From an uncultured Caryophanales bacterium (GTDB taxonomy: Bacteria > Bacillota_I > Bacilli_A > RFN20 > CAG-826): DNA of 33,688 nucleotides. The notes beneath the pieces were generated by a model. The model saw only the letters and a program-made list of their open reading frames with translations, ran no database searches and was not told where the DNA came from. The stretch's first letter is position 1. Each line of letters opens with the position of its first letter. The stretch lies in NCBI GenBank assembly GCA_947165725.1, contig CAMVBL010000007.1, positions 1-33,688 of the forward strand, written 5' to 3'. This document shows positions 30,977-33,688 of the stretch, piece after piece. The position numbers were made by a program, and so were the translations under genes.

Positions 30977-32377
30977 ATGTCAAAAGACGAAGTTAAATTC
31001 CAAGAAGATTATAAATACGGTTTCAAAGACAAAGATACTTCCATTGTCAATACAGGCATCGGTCTTACCGAAGAAGTTGTTAGACAAATATCTAAGTTGA
31101 AAAATGAACCAGAATGGATGCTTGAGTTCAGACTCAAAGCTTTTAAAGCATTCCAAGAAATGCCTATGCCAAGTTTTGGTCCAGATTTATCAATGCTTAA
31201 TTTTGATTCCTATACATACTTTACTCGTATGGCAAATGGTGAAGCAAAATCATGGGATGATGTTCCTGAAACTGTTAAAAACACTTTCCAAAAATTAGGT
31301 ATCCCAGAAGCAGAACAAAAATATCTTGCTGGTGTATCAACACAATATGAATCCGAAGTCGTTTATCATAACATGCTTAAAGAAGTGGAAGAAAAAGGTG
31401 TTATTTTCCTTTCCACAGATATGGGTTTAAAACTCTATCCTGAAATCTTTAAGAAATATTTTGGTACAGTAGTGCCAATTAGAGACAACAAATTCTCCGC
31501 TTTAAATGGTGCTTGCTGGTCTGGTGGTTCTTTCGTTTATGTACCAAAAGGTGTGCATTTAGAAAAGCCATTACAATCCTATTTCAGAATCAACAATGAA
31601 AAGACTGGCCAATTTGAAAGAACATTAATCATCGTTGATGAAGGTGCGGATGTCCACTACGTGGAAGGTTGTACCGCTCCATCATATTCAAAAGAATCAT
31701 TACACTCTGGTGTAGTAGAAATTATTGTTTTAAAGAACGCTAAATGTCGTTATTCCACAGTGCAAAACTGGAGCACAAATATTGTTAACTTAGTTACTCA
31801 AAGAGCTATTTGCTATGAAGGTGCTTCTATGGACTGGATTGATGGTAACGTTGGTTCAGGTACAAATATGAAATATCCAGCGGTTATCTTAGCCGGTGAA
31901 GGCGCTAAAGGCACATGTATCTCTATCGCTGTAGCAGGTAAGGGTCAATATCAAGACGCTGGTTCAAGAATGATTCACTTAGCAAGCAATACCTCTTCCA
32001 CAATTATTTCTAAATCAATTGTTAAGGGCGGTGGCGTTGCTAACTATCGTGGTACCGTTAGACACATGAAAAACGCTAAAAACTGCAGAAGCCATGTTGA
32101 ATGCGATACTTTAATTCTTGATGAACAATCTTATAGTGACACAATTCCAAATAACGAAGTTAAAAATAACACTTCTTATATTGAACATGAAGCCACAGTG
32201 AGTAAAATATCTGAGGATCAATTATTCTATTTGATGTCTCGTGGTGTTTCTGAAAAAGATGCCACTCAGATGATTATCATGGGATTCATTGAACCATTCA
32301 GTAAAGAACTCCCAATGGAGTATGCAGTTGAATTAAATCAACTTATTAAAATGGACATGGAAGGTAGTGTCGGTTAA
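30977..32377 (+). CDS. sufB: Fe-S cluster assembly protein SufB
   Basis: 466 residues, normal length. N-terminal [20 protein letters not shown] and [13 protein letters not shown], then [55 protein letters not shown], and the C-terminal [20 protein letters not shown], all strongly conserved. It is the scaffold where the cluster forms with SufC and SufD. AAAGGA precedes the ATG. Its stop TAA shares a base with the mnmG start (TAATG). Confidence 0.98.
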   Translation: MSKDEVKFQEDYKYGFKDKDTSIVNTGIGLTEEVVRQISKLKNEPEWMLEFRLKAFKAFQEMPMPSFGPDLSMLNFDSYTYFTRMANGEAKSWDDVPETVKNTFQKLGIPEAEQKYLAGVSTQYESEVVYHNMLKEVEEKGVIFLSTDMGLKLYPEIFKKYFGTVVPIRDNKFSALNGACWSGGSFVYVPKGVHLEKPLQSYFRINNEKTGQFERTLIIVDEGADVHYVEGCTAPSYSKESLHSGVVEIIVLKNAKCRYSTVQNWSTNIVNLVTQRAICYEGASMDWIDGNVGSGTNMKYPAVILAGEGAKGTCISIAVAGKGQYQDAGSRMIHLASNTSSTIISKSIVKGGGVANYRGTVRHMKNAKNCRSHVECDTLILDEQSYSDTIPNNEVKNNTSYIEHEATVSKISEDQLFYLMSRGVSEKDATQMIIMGFIEPFSKELPMEYAVELNQLIKMDMEGSVG

Positions 32378-33688
32378 TGTTTGATTACGATGTTATTGTT
32401 GTTGGTGGTGGACATGCAGGCCTAGAGGCCGCTTTTGCTTGTGCCCACATGAACAAGAAGACATTACTTTTAACCTTAAATAAAGAAATGATTGGCAACA
32501 TGCCATGTAATCCTTCTATCGGCGGTTCTGCTAAAGGTATCGTCGTTAGAGAAATCGATGCTTTAGGTGGCATGATGGGTATTGCGGCCGATCATCATTA
32601 CTTACAATTAAAAATGCTTAACACTGGGAAAGGCCCTGGCGTTCAATGTCTTAGAGCCCAACAAGATAAGCTTGAATATCCAAAATATTGGCAAGAATTA
32701 GTGGCCAAAGAAAGTAACCTTACTCTTGAAGAAGGAATGGTCACTGCTTTAATTTGTGAAAACAACGAAATTCACGGTGTAATTCTCGAAAACGGCGCAA
32801 AAGTCCGCTCAAAATGTGTAATTTTAACAACTGGTACCTATATGGAAAGTCAGATTTTCCGTGGTCATGATGTTAAAGATGAAGGCCCAGATGGACAAAA
32901 ACCATCATTAGGTCTTTCTCCATTCTTAAGAAGTATTGGTATTGAAACATTTAGACTTAAAACCGGCACTCCTCCAAGAATCAAAAGAGACTCAATTGAC
33001 TTTAGTAAAGCTACCCCTCAACCAGGTACAAATAAGCACTTAGCCTTCTCTTATGAAACAAAGGAATTTATTCCAATTGAAGAGCAAGAACTCTGCTATT
33101 TGGTTTACACTACACCAAGAACACATGAAATCATTAGAGAACACTTAAAAGATTCTGCTTTATTTAGTGGTTTAGTAACTGGTGTTGGTCCAAGATATTG
33201 TCCATCTATTGAATCAAAAATCGTCACTTTTGCCGATAAAGAAAGACATCAATTATTCTTAGAACCAGAGTCTAGATATACCGATTCTATTTATTTACAA
33301 GGTTTCTCAACATCTATGCCTGTTGAAGTCCAAGAAGAAATGGTGCATTCTTTACCAGGCTTTGAAAATGCTGTTTTCCTTAAATATGCATACGCGATTG
33401 AATATGACGCTATTAGAACAGAAGAATATGGTTCAAATCTTGAAATCAAGAAATGGCCAGGTTTATTCATTGGTGGCCAAATATGTGGCACATCTGGTTA
33501 TGAAGAAGCCGCTGCTCTTGGCTTAATGGCGGGTATTAATGCATGCCTTAAAATCGATGGCAAGGAACCATTAGTGCTCCGTCGTGATCAAGCCTATATC
33601 GGTGTCATGATTGATGACTTAGTTACTAAAGGCACTGAAGAACCATACCGTTTAATGTCATCACGCGCGGAATTCCGTTTAATTTTAA
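32377..33688 (+). CDS. mnmG: tRNA U34 carboxymethylaminomethyl synthesis protein MnmG, 5' part
   Basis: 437 residues visible of about 610-630; the frame is open to the window end. FAD-binding YDVIVVGGGHAGLEAAFA at the N-terminus, then LLTLNKEMIGNMPCNPSIGG, GKGPGVQCLRAQQDK, FRLKTGTPPRI, YCPSIESKIVTF and LFIGGQICGTSGYEEAAALG leave no doubt. With MnmE it modifies the wobble uridine of certain tRNAs. It starts by a one-base overlap with the sufB stop and has GGTAGTG as a poor ribosome binding site, so it is probably coupled to the suf operon. mnmE is not in the window. Confidence 0.97.
   Translation, partial: MFDYDVIVVGGGHAGLEAAFACAHMNKKTLLLTLNKEMIGNMPCNPSIGGSAKGIVVREIDALGGMMGIAADHHYLQLKMLNTGKGPGVQCLRAQQDKLEYPKYWQELVAKESNLTLEEGMVTALICENNEIHGVILENGAKVRSKCVILTTGTYMESQIFRGHDVKDEGPDGQKPSLGLSPFLRSIGIETFRLKTGTPPRIKRDSIDFSKATPQPGTNKHLAFSYETKEFIPIEEQELCYLVYTTPRTHEIIREHLKDSALFSGLVTGVGPRYCPSIESKIVTFADKERHQLFLEPESRYTDSIYLQGFSTSMPVEVQEEMVHSLPGFENAVFLKYAYAIEYDAIRTEEYGSNLEIKKWPGLFIGGQICGTSGYEEAAALGLMAGINACLKIDGKEPLVLRRDQAYIGVMIDDLVTKGTEEPYRLMSSRAEFRLIL

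Noticed and set aside
2..33688. Mobile elements, prophage or CRISPR arrays
   Set aside because: No transposase, integrase, phage or Cas genes, no long direct repeats and no repeat-spacer pattern were seen, although four tRNA genes are present as possible attachment sites.

Overview
The window comes from an AT-rich, anaerobic low-GC Gram-positive bacterium. The ribosome binding sites are strong AGGAGG types and the gene order is Bacilli-like (cysS-rlmB-sigma factor, ecfA1-ecfA2-ecfT-truA-rplM-rpsI, sufCDSUB). The short intergenic gaps, the glycolipid synthesis genes and the rarity of TGA stops suggest a Mollicutes-related gut Bacilli lineage such as RF39 or Erysipelotrichales relatives; that placement is inference. 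Standard code (TGA as stop) fits best: ecfA2 ends in TGA inside an ATGA overlap. An NADH-linked [FeFe] hydrogenase points to fermentative anaerobic life.

Layout. 2-2332: end of a NuoF/HndC-like flavoprotein and a complete HndD-like [FeFe] hydrogenase. 2397-7363: cysS, a CPA2 antiporter, an MgtC-family protein, rlmB and a very divergent SigH-like sigma factor. 7443-10712: the energy-coupling core ecfA1-ecfA2-ecfT plus truA, driven by an extended -10 promoter that sits at the start codon. 10727-13520: a poly-serine lipoprotein and a YebC-family gene, inserted between truA and rplM compared with the usual order. 13545-15330: rplM-rpsI with a strong promoter and leader, then tRNA genes Ile(GAT), Val(CAC), Thr(TGT) and Leu(TAG), with terminators after Ile, Thr and Leu. 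15476-18907: an ABC exporter pair, an intergenic region that folds as a pseudoknotted RNA ending in a strong terminator, and a lipoprotein serpin. 18979-23302: a flippase-like membrane protein, a GT4 glycolipid glycosyltransferase, recX and yhaM as one overlapping operon. 23354-27525 (minus strand): a HIT protein and two large PrsA-like lipoproteins. 27715-33688: the sufCDSUB Fe-S assembly operon, translationally coupled to mnmG, which runs off the end.

How the genes fit together. The hydrogenase carries several Fe-S clusters, and the SUF operon would supply such clusters. The envelope is served by the glycolipid glycosyltransferase and flippase, foldase-type lipoproteins, a surface serpin and an ABC exporter. 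The rest is translation and RNA housekeeping. No insertion sequence, prophage or CRISPR array was seen. The best undescribed candidates are the structured RNA at 17379-17570, the leaderless extended -10 promoters of ecfA1 and the flippase gene, the divergent sigma factor, the parvulin domain with a large insertion, and the palindrome between the divergent prsA-like and suf promoters.
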